A stretch of 64,000 nt of DNA, taken from assembly GCF_013391805.1 (NCBI RefSeq), contig NZ_CP058364.1, forward strand, positions 2,237,501 to 2,301,500. Direction: 5' to 3'. Position numbers and translations under genes: made by a program. Origin of the DNA: Galbibacter sp. BG1 (GTDB lineage: Bacteria > Bacteroidota > Bacteroidia > Flavobacteriales > Flavobacteriaceae). Positions 43,579 to 52,888 of this stretch are shown piece by piece. Every line of letters begins with the position of its first letter. Positions within the stretch are counted from its first letter, which is position 1. The notes under the pieces were generated by a model. It was not told where the DNA came from and ran no database searches. It saw only the letters and a list, made by a program, of their open reading frames with translations.

Positions 43579-43637
43579 ACCTTTTATGTAAGTCGCTTAC
43601 CTTAAAAGGTCTTCAGCCAATTTTTGATTGTTAAATC
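43579..43637 (+). repeat. Hairpin element, copy 2, upstream of susC
   Basis: Two-step stem: ACCTTTTA (43579-43586) with TAAAAGGT (43603-43610), and inside it GTAAG (43588-43592) with CTTAC (43596-43600) and loop TCG. It is followed by the same 24-base block as in copy 1 (43614-43637). The stem sequence differs from copy 1 yet still pairs. Confidence 0.65.
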
Positions 43638-43744
43638 AATCCTTTAAAATGTTCTCTTAGTGCTTTAATATTTTTAAAGCGCCTGGGCTACTATTGCCTT
43701 ATACGTAAGTATTTCATCAAAATTTTAATCAAACTATCTAAAAA

Positions 43745-46744
43745 ATGAAACTACCAAATTATTTAATTATTTGTTTGTTGATGTGTTTTGTGGCGACAGC
43801 TTCCTATTCGCAACGTGTAATCACGGGATCTGTTGTAGATCAAGACACTCAAGAGCCCTTATTGGGTGCCAATATAGTTGTGCCTAACTCTTCAACAGGG
43901 GTTGTGACGGATTTCGACGGAAATTTTTCCATCGATGTACCAGAGACCACAACTTCCTTGGAAGTATCTTATATAGGTTATGAATCTAAAACAGTTCAAC
44001 TTTCTGATAAAGACACTTATCAAATTCAATTGAGTCAAGGAGAAGTTCTCGATGAGGTTGTCGTGGTAGGATACGGAACTCAATCTGAAAAAGATGTGAG
44101 TAGTAGTATTCAAACCATTAAAAATGAAGATGTGGCCAAAATTCCATCTTCCAGTTTTGAAAACACGATACAAGGGCAAACGCCTGGGGTAAACATTGCT
44201 TCTTCCTCGGCTACGCCCGGCGCCGCTGTAAATGTTAATATTCGCGGTGTTTCATCCATATCAGCTAGTAGCCAACCATTGTTTATTGTAGATGGCGTTC
44301 CTCTTGTATCAAGAAATAATTCAGCTTTAAACAGTAATATCCAACCTGCAAACCCAATAGCAGATATCAGTCCGAGTGATATTGAGTCCATTACCATTCT
44401 TAAAGATGCGGCAGCAGCTTCTATTTATGGTTCCAGAGGTGCAAATGGTGTTATTTTAATAAAAACTAAGCGAGGGGCTCAAGGAAAAACGTCTGTCGAT
44501 ATCGGGTACTATACTGGTTTTTCTACTATTAACAACGTGCCAGAAATGGCCAGTAGTACACAATTTAAGGAGTTCTTTAATACTGCGGCAGAGTTTGATG
44601 GTCTGGGTCCAGATTATTTCGATTTTATTGACACCTCAAATGGGGTAAATACAGATATCTACGACGAAATTTTTAGAACCGGTATTACACAGAATTTAGA
44701 TGTAAGTGTAAGTGGAGGTTCAGAGAAAACCAAGTTTTATTTAAGTGGTAATTATTACGATCAAGAAGGAATACAAATAGGACAAGGGTTTAAAAGATTG
44801 AGTACTAGGGTGAACCTAGACCATAAAATTAGTGATAACCTACGTGTAGGAACCACTACCTTTATAAGTAGAGGGGATCATGAAAGAACTATTGGGGAAA
44901 ATGATGAGTTTGGAGTAGTAACCAATGCCCAGGGTTGGGACCCGACAGCACCTATTTTTGATGAAGAAGGGAATTATACCGATCCTTTTGACTATAATAC
45001 ATTTTGGCCGTTGGAAAATCCAGTTTACATTGCCAAGGAATATATAAATACTTCCCGGAGCACAAGAATACAGAGTTCTAATTTTGTAGAATGGAATCTG
45101 ATTCCAAACCTTAAGTTTAGATCGGCTTTTTCATTGGAATATTCCAATTTTGTAGAAGAGTCTTTTACCCCGGTAGGATCTCGAAAAGCACCAACGGGAG
45201 AAGCAATTTTTGCCACTTATGAGGAAACTACGTGGCAGTGGGAGAATACTTTAAATTATAATAAAATTTTTGGTGGGGTTCATGCCTTTGATTTAACGGC
45301 AGGTTGGACCCTACAGGAAACAAAAGCACAATTCTCCGATCAATCAGGTACAGGGTACGCTACCAATAATACAACGAGTATTTCTGCAGCGGGAACTATT
45401 AACACCAGTTCTACTGGTAAGAATCAGTTTGGTCTGCAATCGTTTTTTGGAAGAACAAATTACACTTACGATAATAGGTATATCTTCTCTTTTACCTTAA
45501 GAGCAGATGGTTCATCACGTTTTGGGGAAGACAATCAATACGGATATTTCCCATCGGGATCTGTAGCTTGGAGGTTAAACCAAGAAGATTTCTTTGATGT
45601 GGAAAGCATTTCCAATTTAAAGTTTAGAGCTAGTTACGGTATTACCGGTAACCAAGAAATAGGTTCGAATTGGGTGGGAACCTATTCTTTAAATGCAAAT
45701 TACGACGGAACGCCGGGAACAGCTCCAAATCGATTGGAAAATAGCGACCTGGGTTGGGAGCAAACAAAACAGTTTAATGTTGGGGTGGATTTTGGGATGT
45801 TTAATCAACGTCTAAGCTTTACCGCAGATTATTTTAACAAGCAAACAGAGGATTTGTTATTAAGTGCCAATGTTTCTGGTTTAACTGGTTTTGGTTCGGT
45901 ATTTAAAAATATCGGTGAAATTCAAAATACAGGATTGGAATTCAGTGTAAATGCAAACGTAATTCAAGGGGAGAAGTTCAATTGGAATACTGGTTTCAAT
46001 ATTTCTTTTTTGGATAATGAAATTAAAAGTTTGTTGAATGACGGGGAGATTATAGGAAGAAACCATATTTTAAAAGAAGGCGAAGCAGTAAGTACTTTGT
46101 TCTTGATAGAATATAACGGTGTTGATCCACAAACGGGAGACGCTCTTTTTACCGATGTAAACGGTGATGGAGAAATAGACTTTGATGATAGACAAATTGC
46201 GGGAAGTGCCCTACCGAGCTATTTCGGGGGTTGGACCAACAGTTTTTCTTATAAAGGGTTTAGTTTAACAGCCAATTTCCAATTCTCTGGTGGAAATAAA
46301 ATATTTAACCAGAGTAGATTTGTATACGAAAATTTTGGATTTACAGACGCAGGCTTACCATACGGTCCGGTTAGCGAAAGGGTGTTCAATAATTACTGGA
46401 GGGAGCCAGGCCAAATTACAAACGTACCAAGACCTTCCACAGAAGAGGGACAATTGCAGCGTTTTAGTTCACAATTTCTAGAAGATGGAGATTACATCCG
46501 TTTGAAAACGTTACGTCTTGGGTATAACATCCCTCAGAATATTTTAGATAAGCTTGGCTTGAACAATTTATTGCTGTATGTACAGGGACAAAATGTGTTT
46601 ACCATTACAGATTACTTAGGGTTCGATCCTGAAGTATCTACAAACACCTCAAGCCAAGGAGACCTTAACGTGTTGCAAGGAGAAGACTTTGGAACCGTAG
46701 GACAGGCAAGAACCATTACCATTGGTTTAAATACATCATTTTAA
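43745..46744 (+). CDS. SusC/RagA-family TonB-linked outer membrane transporter
   Basis: 999 residues: signal peptide (to about ATASYSQ, 22), CarboxypepD_reg-like domain (about 24-100, with ITGSVVDQDTQEPLLGANIVV), TonB-box region (LDEVVVVGYG, near 106), plug with SIYGSRGANGVILIKTKRG, and a beta-barrel ending TITIGLNTSF. It imports a bulky ligand through the outer membrane using TonB energy, with SusD as the lid. It lies 21 bases before susD, and is followed by peptide-degrading rather than sugar-degrading genes, so a peptide ligand (cyanophycin fragments) is inferred. Confidence 0.95.
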   Translation: MKLPNYLIICLLMCFVATASYSQRVITGSVVDQDTQEPLLGANIVVPNSSTGVVTDFDGNFSIDVPETTTSLEVSYIGYESKTVQLSDKDTYQIQLSQGEVLDEVVVVGYGTQSEKDVSSSIQTIKNEDVAKIPSSSFENTIQGQTPGVNIASSSATPGAAVNVNIRGVSSISASSQPLFIVDGVPLVSRNNSALNSNIQPANPIADISPSDIESITILKDAAAASIYGSRGANGVILIKTKRGAQGKTSVDIGYYTGFSTINNVPEMASSTQFKEFFNTAAEFDGLGPDYFDFIDTSNGVNTDIYDEIFRTGITQNLDVSVSGGSEKTKFYLSGNYYDQEGIQIGQGFKRLSTRVNLDHKISDNLRVGTTTFISRGDHERTIGENDEFGVVTNAQGWDPTAPIFDEEGNYTDPFDYNTFWPLENPVYIAKEYINTSRSTRIQSSNFVEWNLIPNLKFRSAFSLEYSNFVEESFTPVGSRKAPTGEAIFATYEETTWQWENTLNYNKIFGGVHAFDLTAGWTLQETKAQFSDQSGTGYATNNTTSISAAGTINTSSTGKNQFGLQSFFGRTNYTYDNRYIFSFTLRADGSSRFGEDNQYGYFPSGSVAWRLNQEDFFDVESISNLKFRASYGITGNQEIGSNWVGTYSLNANYDGTPGTAPNRLENSDLGWEQTKQFNVGVDFGMFNQRLSFTADYFNKQTEDLLLSANVSGLTGFGSVFKNIGEIQNTGLEFSVNANVIQGEKFNWNTGFNISFLDNEIKSLLNDGEIIGRNHILKEGEAVSTLFLIEYNGVDPQTGDALFTDVNGDGEIDFDDRQIAGSALPSYFGGWTNSFSYKGFSLTANFQFSGGNKIFNQSRFVYENFGFTDAGLPYGPVSERVFNNYWREPGQITNVPRPSTEEGQLQRFSSQFLEDGDYIRLKTLRLGYNIPQNILDKLGLNNLLLYVQGQNVFTITDYLGFDPEVSTNTSSQGDLNVLQGEDFGTVGQARTITIGLNTSF

Positions 46745-46765
46745 TAATTATTGAAACGTATAAAG

Positions 46766-48118
46766 ATGAAAAATATAAATATTTGGTTTTTAGCATTAAT
46801 AGCATGCCTTGTGCTGTCGCTGCAAAGTTGTAGTGAAGTATTAGAGGTGAATTTAGACGATGAAGTGCCTTCTGAAGAGGCTATTACAGACGATATTTCA
46901 TTAAGGTCGGCCGTTGTAGGATTGTACGATATTATGCAAAGCTCTACCTATTATGGAGGCGAATTTACGCTAGCTCACGCTTTAACGGGGGGAATTGGTG
47001 AAGCTACCGGTTTTAGGGAGCGCTTTGAGCAGTTGGCCGAAGCGAGAATACCAACTTCCAGTTTATATGTAGAGAGTGCCTGGATAGATGCTTATGCGCT
47101 TGTAAATTCCAGTAACTTAATTTTGAGTAAAGCCGAGGAATTACAAATCGATGATCCAGATGCCATTGGAGCGGCACATTTTTTAAGGGCACTTGGTTTA
47201 TTCGACGTACTGAGACAGTTTGGGCAGTTTACCGATATGTCTTCGGAATTCGGCGTACCGGTCTATACCAATTATATCGGAGCGGAAGAGGCTTTAACTA
47301 TTCCAAGGAGTTCTGTGTCAGAATCATACGCTCAAATTACCACTGACCTTTTGGAGGCAATTGATTTGTTGGATTATAGTAGCAACAAATTTTTCGCCAG
47401 TAGAGGTGCTGCTGAGGCACTACTGGCTCGTGTTTACCTTTACCAGGGGGAATATGCTTTGGCAGAGCAATATGCAGATGCAGTTATTAACAGTGGCGAG
47501 TACGAATTGAATGGTAATTACAATGATATTTATGATGTAAAAGCTTCGGAAGAATCTATTCTTGAACTCCAATTTTTGGATACTGATGGAAACGGACTTA
47601 CTTCACTCTTGTCGCTTTCTACCCCAGAGATATCTGCGAACTATGAAGATTTTTATGTAAATATGTTGGATGATGATGATCCTCGAGGGGATTTATACTA
47701 TGATAATGGTCGGATTGTTTTCGTAGACAAATATGGATCAGATCCAAATTTTGTTAGTGGCAACGCCATTCTTATAAAACTTTCTGAAATTTATTTAATA
47801 AAAGCAGAAGCGCAAGCAAGACAAAACCCAACTAACTTAACCCCAGCTATAGAAACCTTGAATGTGGTAAGAACGCGATCTTTGCCTGAGATGCCTATTA
47901 CTGCTAGCGATGCACCAAATTACGATGCATTTGTAGATGCTCTTTTAGAAGAAAGAGCTAGGGAACTGGCTTTTGAAGGACACCGATGGTTCGACATTGT
48001 TCGCCTTGGAAGAGCAGAAGATATCCTCGGGATAGAATCTTTTAGGACAGTCTACCCGATCCCCCAATCGGAAGTGGCAATTTCTAAAGGTGTCATTGCA
48101 CAAAACCCCGGGTATTAA
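46766..48118 (+). CDS. SusD/RagB-family nutrient-binding lipoprotein
   Basis: 450 residues from the ATG at 46766 (a TTG 15 bases earlier is less likely). The lipoprotein signal ends LQSC, followed by the acidic sequence SEVLEVNLDDEVPSEEA typical of surface-exposed lipoproteins of this phylum. The SusD helices are seen in ALLARVYLYQGEYALAEQYADAVI and the C-terminal EERARELAFEGHRWFDIVRLGR, and the protein ends in a PIPQSEVAISKG-type segment. It caps SusC and binds the ligand. A hairpin follows the stop. Confidence 0.95.
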   Translation: MKNINIWFLALIACLVLSLQSCSEVLEVNLDDEVPSEEAITDDISLRSAVVGLYDIMQSSTYYGGEFTLAHALTGGIGEATGFRERFEQLAEARIPTSSLYVESAWIDAYALVNSSNLILSKAEELQIDDPDAIGAAHFLRALGLFDVLRQFGQFTDMSSEFGVPVYTNYIGAEEALTIPRSSVSESYAQITTDLLEAIDLLDYSSNKFFASRGAAEALLARVYLYQGEYALAEQYADAVINSGEYELNGNYNDIYDVKASEESILELQFLDTDGNGLTSLLSLSTPEISANYEDFYVNMLDDDDPRGDLYYDNGRIVFVDKYGSDPNFVSGNAILIKLSEIYLIKAEAQARQNPTNLTPAIETLNVVRTRSLPEMPITASDAPNYDAFVDALLEERARELAFEGHRWFDIVRLGRAEDILGIESFRTVYPIPQSEVAISKGVIAQNPGY

Positions 48119-48167
48119 ATTGGCTGCCCAAACCTAAATCCCCAAAACTACAACCCCCAAACCTAAC

Positions 48168-48215
48168 GTCAAGGAGTCTTTTTGTTCCATGTTCTAAAAC
48201 GGCTCCTTGACTTTT
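48168..48215 (+). terminator. Hairpin after susD
   Basis: Stem GTCAAGGAG (48168-48176) with CTCCTTGAC (48203-48211), then TTTT. It may partly end the susCD message so that the downstream genes are made at a lower level. Confidence 0.6.
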
Positions 48216-48283
48216 AAAAAAATCGATCAGTTTTTAGGATGTCAGCACGTAGCGATAATCCTTTTTGAATTATAATAATTAGA

Positions 48284-49228
48284 ATGAGTAGAAAACAAAA
48301 ATTTTCATTGTGTATCCACGGTGGGGCCGGAGTAATAAGTCAGGATGAATTATCTGACAAAGAGAAAAATTTAATAGTAAACGACCTTAGGAAAAGCCTT
48401 GCTGCTGGAGAAAAAGTATTGGCCAATGGAGGAAGTGCCGTAGAAGCAGTATGCGCTGCAGTAGAGAGTTTAGAAAATAGTGAACATTTTAATGCCGGCA
48501 AAGGAGCTGTTTACGCCAGAGGCGGGAAGCATTTTTTAGAAGCTTCTGTAATGGAAGGAGCGAATTTACAAGCTGGCGCCGTTGCCAACAGCGAGCGTGT
48601 TAAAAACCCTGTTCTTTTTGCGAAGGAATTATTGGCGAATAAAGATGTAGTTATGATGTCTGGTACCAATGCCGATGCGTTAGCAGAAAAGCTGGGCTGC
48701 GAAATGGTAGATAACAACTACTTCGATAACGATTTTCGGAAAAAGCAATGGGAGCAGGCCAAAAAACTATCGGAAGATGCCATATTTTTAGATCATTCCA
48801 ATCTTAAAATGGGAACCGTAGGAGCTGTTGCTATCGATATGGATGGAAATGTAGCCTCTGCGACTTCCACAGGAGGGATGACCAATAAATTAGATGGAAG
48901 GGTAGGCGATACAGCAATTATTGGTTGTGGAACTTATGCCAATAACAAAACCTGTGCGGTTTCCTGTACGGGGATAGGAGAATTTTTCATTCGTGCTACG
49001 GTAGCTTCTTTGGTTTCAAATTTAATGGAATTTGGTAAGCTTTCTTTGGAAGAGGCTTCCAGAATAGCCATTCACGAACATCAAGGTAAAATGGGAGGCG
49101 AAGGCGGACTCATAGCTGTGGGAAGTGATGGAAAGTTTACCATGCCCTATAATTCCGGTGGGATGTATCGTGGTTTTGTTACCAATGAGGAGAAAAAGGT
49201 GTTTATTTGGGATGAGGAAGAATTGTAA
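48284..49228 (+). CDS. iaaA: Isoaspartyl peptidase / L-asparaginase (Ntn hydrolase)
   Basis: Threonine-nucleophile hydrolase of family T2 that cuts beta-aspartyl dipeptides. 314 residues without a signal peptide, so cytoplasmic. It starts LCIHGGAGVIS. The self-cleavage site is before Thr178 in NLKMGTVGAVAIDMDGN, which becomes the catalytic nucleophile. Substrate-binding parts are STGGMTNKLDGRVGDTAIIGCGTYA. In cyanophycin breakdown this family hydrolyses beta-Asp-Arg to Asp and Arg, the expected role in this locus. It is preceded by susCD and followed by cyanophycinase. Confidence 0.93.
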   Translation: MSRKQKFSLCIHGGAGVISQDELSDKEKNLIVNDLRKSLAAGEKVLANGGSAVEAVCAAVESLENSEHFNAGKGAVYARGGKHFLEASVMEGANLQAGAVANSERVKNPVLFAKELLANKDVVMMSGTNADALAEKLGCEMVDNNYFDNDFRKKQWEQAKKLSEDAIFLDHSNLKMGTVGAVAIDMDGNVASATSTGGMTNKLDGRVGDTAIIGCGTYANNKTCAVSCTGIGEFFIRATVASLVSNLMEFGKLSLEEASRIAIHEHQGKMGGEGGLIAVGSDGKFTMPYNSGGMYRGFVTNEEKKVFIWDEEEL

Positions 49229-49309
49229 GTTTTAAACAATTCTTACGTGTTACCAATTAAAAAAGATGTTCTTAACAATTGCGTATAGATATACTATAAA
49301 CTAAAACAT

Positions 49310-50203
49310 ATGAGAATATCCAAATATTTAAAAATGCTGGTATTATGTTTGGTTATTGTTAGCTGCGGAAGCAATAACGAAACCGAAAAAAATACACCGC
49401 AAAAAGCGGAAGTGATAAATTCGGCCAAAGGAAAACTCTTTATTATTGGCGGAGGAAAAAGACCTCCCGAATTAATAAAAAAACTTGTGGAAATTAGTAG
49501 TTTTAAAAAAGAGGATTACATAGCAATACTTCCAATGTCGAGCAGTGAGCCCGATTCTGCGGTGTATTACGCTTCCAAACAGTTTTTAGATCTAGGTATC
49601 TCCCATAAAAAGATAAAAGGTTTCAATTTTTCAAAAGATAGCCTACCACAACAATGGCTTGATTCTTTGGAAAAGGCAAAACTGATTTACATTTCAGGCG
49701 GGGATCAAACAAAATTTATGGAGATTGTTGCCAACACACCTATTGAAAATGCAATAAAATCGGCTTACAAAAATGGAAGTACCATTGCAGGTACAAGTGC
49801 AGGAGCAGCCGTTATGAGTGCAAAAATGATTACTGGAGACGAATTTAAGCACCCTGTCTACACGGGAGATTTTAGAACTATCGAAGCAGATAATATGGAA
49901 TTGGTAGAAGGGTTGGGATTGGTTAAGAATGCCATTATCGATCAGCATTTTATCCAAAGAATGCGTATGAATAGATTACTGAGCGTAGCATTGGAAAATC
50001 CAAATGAAACTGCAATAGGCATCGATGAATCCACCGCTATAATTGTAGAGGGTGATTCCGCAACAGTGGCAGGAAAGTCTCAGGTAATTGTTCTTAAAAA
50101 TAAGGCATCACAAATAATAAAGGAAAACGGACTTCTAGGTGGAGATTCCCTTCAAACGCAAGTTGTTTTGCCTGGTGGAAAGTTCAGTTTAATAAACAAA
50201 TAG
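49310..50203 (+). CDS. Cyanophycinase lipoprotein (S51 family)
   Basis: 297 residues. The lipoprotein signal ends VIVSC (Cys19), so the enzyme is lipid-anchored outside the cytoplasm. The cyanophycinase motifs are present in order: LFIIGGGK (near 46), ISGGDQ (129-132), nucleophile Ser163 in GTSAGAAVMS, IDQHFIQRMRMNRLL, and GIDESTAIIV. This is a serine exopeptidase that releases beta-Asp-Arg dipeptides from cyanophycin. Length and motifs are closer to CphB/CphE than to peptidase E. It lies 82 bases after iaaA and 16 before the transporter gene. Confidence 0.9.
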   Translation: MRISKYLKMLVLCLVIVSCGSNNETEKNTPQKAEVINSAKGKLFIIGGGKRPPELIKKLVEISSFKKEDYIAILPMSSSEPDSAVYYASKQFLDLGISHKKIKGFNFSKDSLPQQWLDSLEKAKLIYISGGDQTKFMEIVANTPIENAIKSAYKNGSTIAGTSAGAAVMSAKMITGDEFKHPVYTGDFRTIEADNMELVEGLGLVKNAIIDQHFIQRMRMNRLLSVALENPNETAIGIDESTAIIVEGDSATVAGKSQVIVLKNKASQIIKENGLLGGDSLQTQVVLPGGKFSLINK

Positions 50204-50218
50204 ATAAACTATAATTCT

Positions 50219-51601
50219 ATGCAGCTTAAAAAGTTTCCCGATACTATTACCATTATTCTCGTAATAAGTCTTTTTTTTATTGCGCTAACATGGATAATTC
50301 CGGCTGGTGAGTTTGATAAGGCCGTGGTAGATGGACGCGAAGTCATTGTGGCAGATTCCTACAAGCAAGTAGATCCAGCACCGCAGGGATTGGCTGCATT
50401 TTTAACAGCTCCTATTAAAGGATTTAATGCTGCATCTTTTGTAATTGCATTTGTTTTTTTGGTAGGTGGAGCTTTTTCGGTGCTCACTTACACAGGAGCC
50501 ATCAATGCTGGGTTGTACCGTATAATTACCTTCGGAAAGAAATACCCAAGATATAAAATCATCATTTTGGGAGGAATTACAGCTTTATTTTCATTGGCAG
50601 GGGCAACTTTTGGAATGAGTGAAGAGGTTTTGGTGTTTATATTAATTACCATTCCTTTAGCAAAAGCTATGGGGTACGATGCGCTCTTGGGAACAGCAAT
50701 TCCCGTGTTGGGAACTGGGGTTGGATTTGCAGGCGCAATTACCAATCCGTTTACCATAGGGATAGCTCAAAGTATCGCGCAGATTCCAATTTTTAGTGGT
50801 ATTGAATACCGTCTAATTGTTTGGGTGATCTTAACTCTTATTGCTTGCTTGGCGGTAGTGCGCTATGCACGGAGATTGGATAAAAATGTTAAAAACAGTT
50901 TGCTTCACGATTTAGAGATAAAAGAAGAAACATACGAGGCGGGAGACTTTCCAGAATTGAATACCAAACGAAAACTAATATTGTTAACTTTTTTCTTGGC
51001 ATTGGCCTTGCTAATCGTTGGAGTGGTTTATTTTGAATGGTATATCAATGAAATTGCAGGACTGTTTATTGGATTGGCTATACTTTCGGCCGTTATTTTT
51101 AAAATTCCTATTAACAAAGCAATCTCAGTCTTTATTGATGGCGCTAAGGAGATGATGACTGCCGCCCTTGTAATTGGGCTGGCCAAAGGATTGTTGGTTA
51201 TAGCCCAAGACGGTAAAATTATCGATACCATTTTAAATGAAGTAGCCTTGGTGGCCGGAAATATGCCCAAATTTATATCGGCAGAATTGATGTTTATTTT
51301 TCAATGTTGCCTAAACTTTTTCATTCCTTCCGGTTCGGGTCAAGCCGCTCTAACAATGCCTATTATTGCCCCTTTAAGCGATCTTATTGGTGTGAGTAGG
51401 CAAGTGGCCGTTCTTGCTTTCCAAATGGGCGATGGGCTTACAAATATGATTGTACCCACAAGTGGGGTTACCATGGGAGCTTTGTCCATTGCAAAAATAC
51501 CTTACAATAAATGGCTAAAGTGGATAGCCCCCGTATTCGTGATCTTATTTATAGTTGCCATGTTACTTATGTTACCGCCATTGTTATGGTTTAGTTGGTA
51601 A
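50219..51601 (+). CDS. YfcC-family membrane transporter (amino acid/dicarboxylate type)
   Basis: 460 residues with about twelve hydrophobic membrane segments. It belongs to the YfcC/DcuC group by LTWIIPAGEFDKAVVDGRE, FVFLVGGAFSVLTYTGAINAG, FGMSEEVLVFILITIPLAKAMGYD, TNPFTIGIAQSIAQIPIFSGIEYRL and the C-terminal NFFIPSGSGQAALTMPIIAPLSDLIGVSRQ. Relatives move basic amino acids, ornithine or C4 dicarboxylates. Here an inner-membrane step for beta-Asp-Arg, arginine or aspartate is inferred from its position between cyanophycinase genes. Confidence 0.88.
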   Translation: MQLKKFPDTITIILVISLFFIALTWIIPAGEFDKAVVDGREVIVADSYKQVDPAPQGLAAFLTAPIKGFNAASFVIAFVFLVGGAFSVLTYTGAINAGLYRIITFGKKYPRYKIIILGGITALFSLAGATFGMSEEVLVFILITIPLAKAMGYDALLGTAIPVLGTGVGFAGAITNPFTIGIAQSIAQIPIFSGIEYRLIVWVILTLIACLAVVRYARRLDKNVKNSLLHDLEIKEETYEAGDFPELNTKRKLILLTFFLALALLIVGVVYFEWYINEIAGLFIGLAILSAVIFKIPINKAISVFIDGAKEMMTAALVIGLAKGLLVIAQDGKIIDTILNEVALVAGNMPKFISAELMFIFQCCLNFFIPSGSGQAALTMPIIAPLSDLIGVSRQVAVLAFQMGDGLTNMIVPTSGVTMGALSIAKIPYNKWLKWIAPVFVILFIVAMLLMLPPLLWFSW

Positions 51602-51628
51602 TAATTATAAAAATTAATTTAAAACAAT

Positions 51629-52708
51629 ATGAAGATGAATAATTTACGAACGATGTTTTTAATGATAGGAATTTTGGCAATCTCTTGCTCATCTGGAGGT
51701 AATGATGAAACTCCGGTAGATCCAGAGCCAAATCCTTCTCCAGCTCCATTAAATTATACTTCTTATAAAGTGGGTGCAGAAACAGATGTAAAAACGGAAC
51801 CATTGGGAGGAGTATGCCTTATGGGAGGTGCTACAGAAAATGATAGGGCCATGAAATGGTTTTTAGACCGTGCAAATGGCGGGGATGTTTTAGTGTTAAG
51901 GACTTCTGGTAGCGATGGATATAACAACTATTTGTATTCTGAGCTGGGAGCGGATATTAATTCCGTGGAAACTATAGTGTGTAAAAATGCAGATGCCAGT
52001 GCCGACACTTATATTCATGACAAAATAAATAAAGCGGAAGCTATTTGGTTTGCCGGCGGAGATCAATGGGATTATGTTTCTTTTTGGAGAGGTACCAAGG
52101 TTGCAGAACTCATCAATAAAGGGATTGCTGAAAGAAATATGGTTGTTGGTGGCACCAGTGCCGGGATGGCCATTCAAGGAGGTTTTTACTATTCCGCACA
52201 ACGAGGTTCTGTTAAATCAGATGAAGCTCTTGAGGATCCTTATAACCAAGATATGACCATTGGAAGCGAAATGTTTATAGATAATAAATTTCTTGCAGAC
52301 GTAATTACTGATACACATTACGATAACCCCGATAGAAAAGGCCGTCATGTAGCATTTCTCGCTCGTATCAACAAAGAGAGCGATCTAGTGGGGAAAGGAA
52401 TTGCCTGTGATGAATATACATCGGTTTATATTGATGAAAAAGGGTTAGCGACCATATACGGTGGTGCGCCCGAGTACGACGACAATGCTTACTTCATTCA
52501 ACCAAACCCAGAGATCTCAGGGAATACTCCAGAAGTCTGTAAAGAGGGTACACCTTTAGAATGGAATAAAGAAAAAATGGCATTAAAAGTCTACGCCGTA
52601 AAAGGAACCAATGACGGTGCCCACACTTTCGATCTAACCAATTGGGAAACTGCAAACGGTGGAGAATGGCAATATTGGTATGTAGAAAACGGGAAATTAA
52701 AGGATTAA
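51629..52708 (+). CDS. Cyanophycinase-like S51 lipoprotein, paralogue 1
   Basis: 359 residues. The lipoprotein signal ends AISC (Cys20), followed by a Gly/Asp/Pro-rich linker. The S51 core is present: GVCLMGGATE (60s), FAGGDQWDY (141-149), nucleophile Ser177 in GGTSAGMAIQG, DTHYDNPDRKGRHVAFLARI (His230) and ACDEYTSVYID (Glu262). The C-terminal 50 residues (KVYAVKGTNDGAHTFDLTNWE...WQYWYVENG) form an extra segment shared with the next gene and absent from the cyanophycinase at 49.3 kb. Substrate should be cyanophycin or a related isopeptide. Confidence 0.85.
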   Translation: MKMNNLRTMFLMIGILAISCSSGGNDETPVDPEPNPSPAPLNYTSYKVGAETDVKTEPLGGVCLMGGATENDRAMKWFLDRANGGDVLVLRTSGSDGYNNYLYSELGADINSVETIVCKNADASADTYIHDKINKAEAIWFAGGDQWDYVSFWRGTKVAELINKGIAERNMVVGGTSAGMAIQGGFYYSAQRGSVKSDEALEDPYNQDMTIGSEMFIDNKFLADVITDTHYDNPDRKGRHVAFLARINKESDLVGKGIACDEYTSVYIDEKGLATIYGGAPEYDDNAYFIQPNPEISGNTPEVCKEGTPLEWNKEKMALKVYAVKGTNDGAHTFDLTNWETANGGEWQYWYVENGKLKD

Positions 52709-52888
52709 GCTTCTTTTAGAACGGGTAAGCAATCAACAAAATGGAATAAGTCCCTGTTGGAAATCTTTCTAATGGGAGCTAACAAAAGAAAACTGATTTT
52801 TTCAGTTATAGATTTCTATACCAAGCATTTATTGACTTGAATAGGATTCTCTTTTATAATTTTTTATTAACCATTTAAATCTTAAATC

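Larger units (their letters stand above)
42985..43744. promoter_or_regulatory. Long leader/divergent control region between GMC gene and susC
   Basis: 760 bases without a supported gene, AT-rich. It holds two related hairpin elements (next entries) spaced 198 bases apart. No clear TAnnTTTG element is placed for susC. Confidence 0.5.

Noticed and set aside
43390-43637. CRISPR-like direct repeats
   Set aside because: Only two imperfect copies 198 bases apart, no cas genes and no regular spacers.
43745-48118. Classical polysaccharide utilisation locus from the SusC/SusD pair
   Set aside because: No glycoside hydrolase, polysaccharide lyase, sulfatase or esterase follows; all downstream enzymes act on aspartyl peptides.
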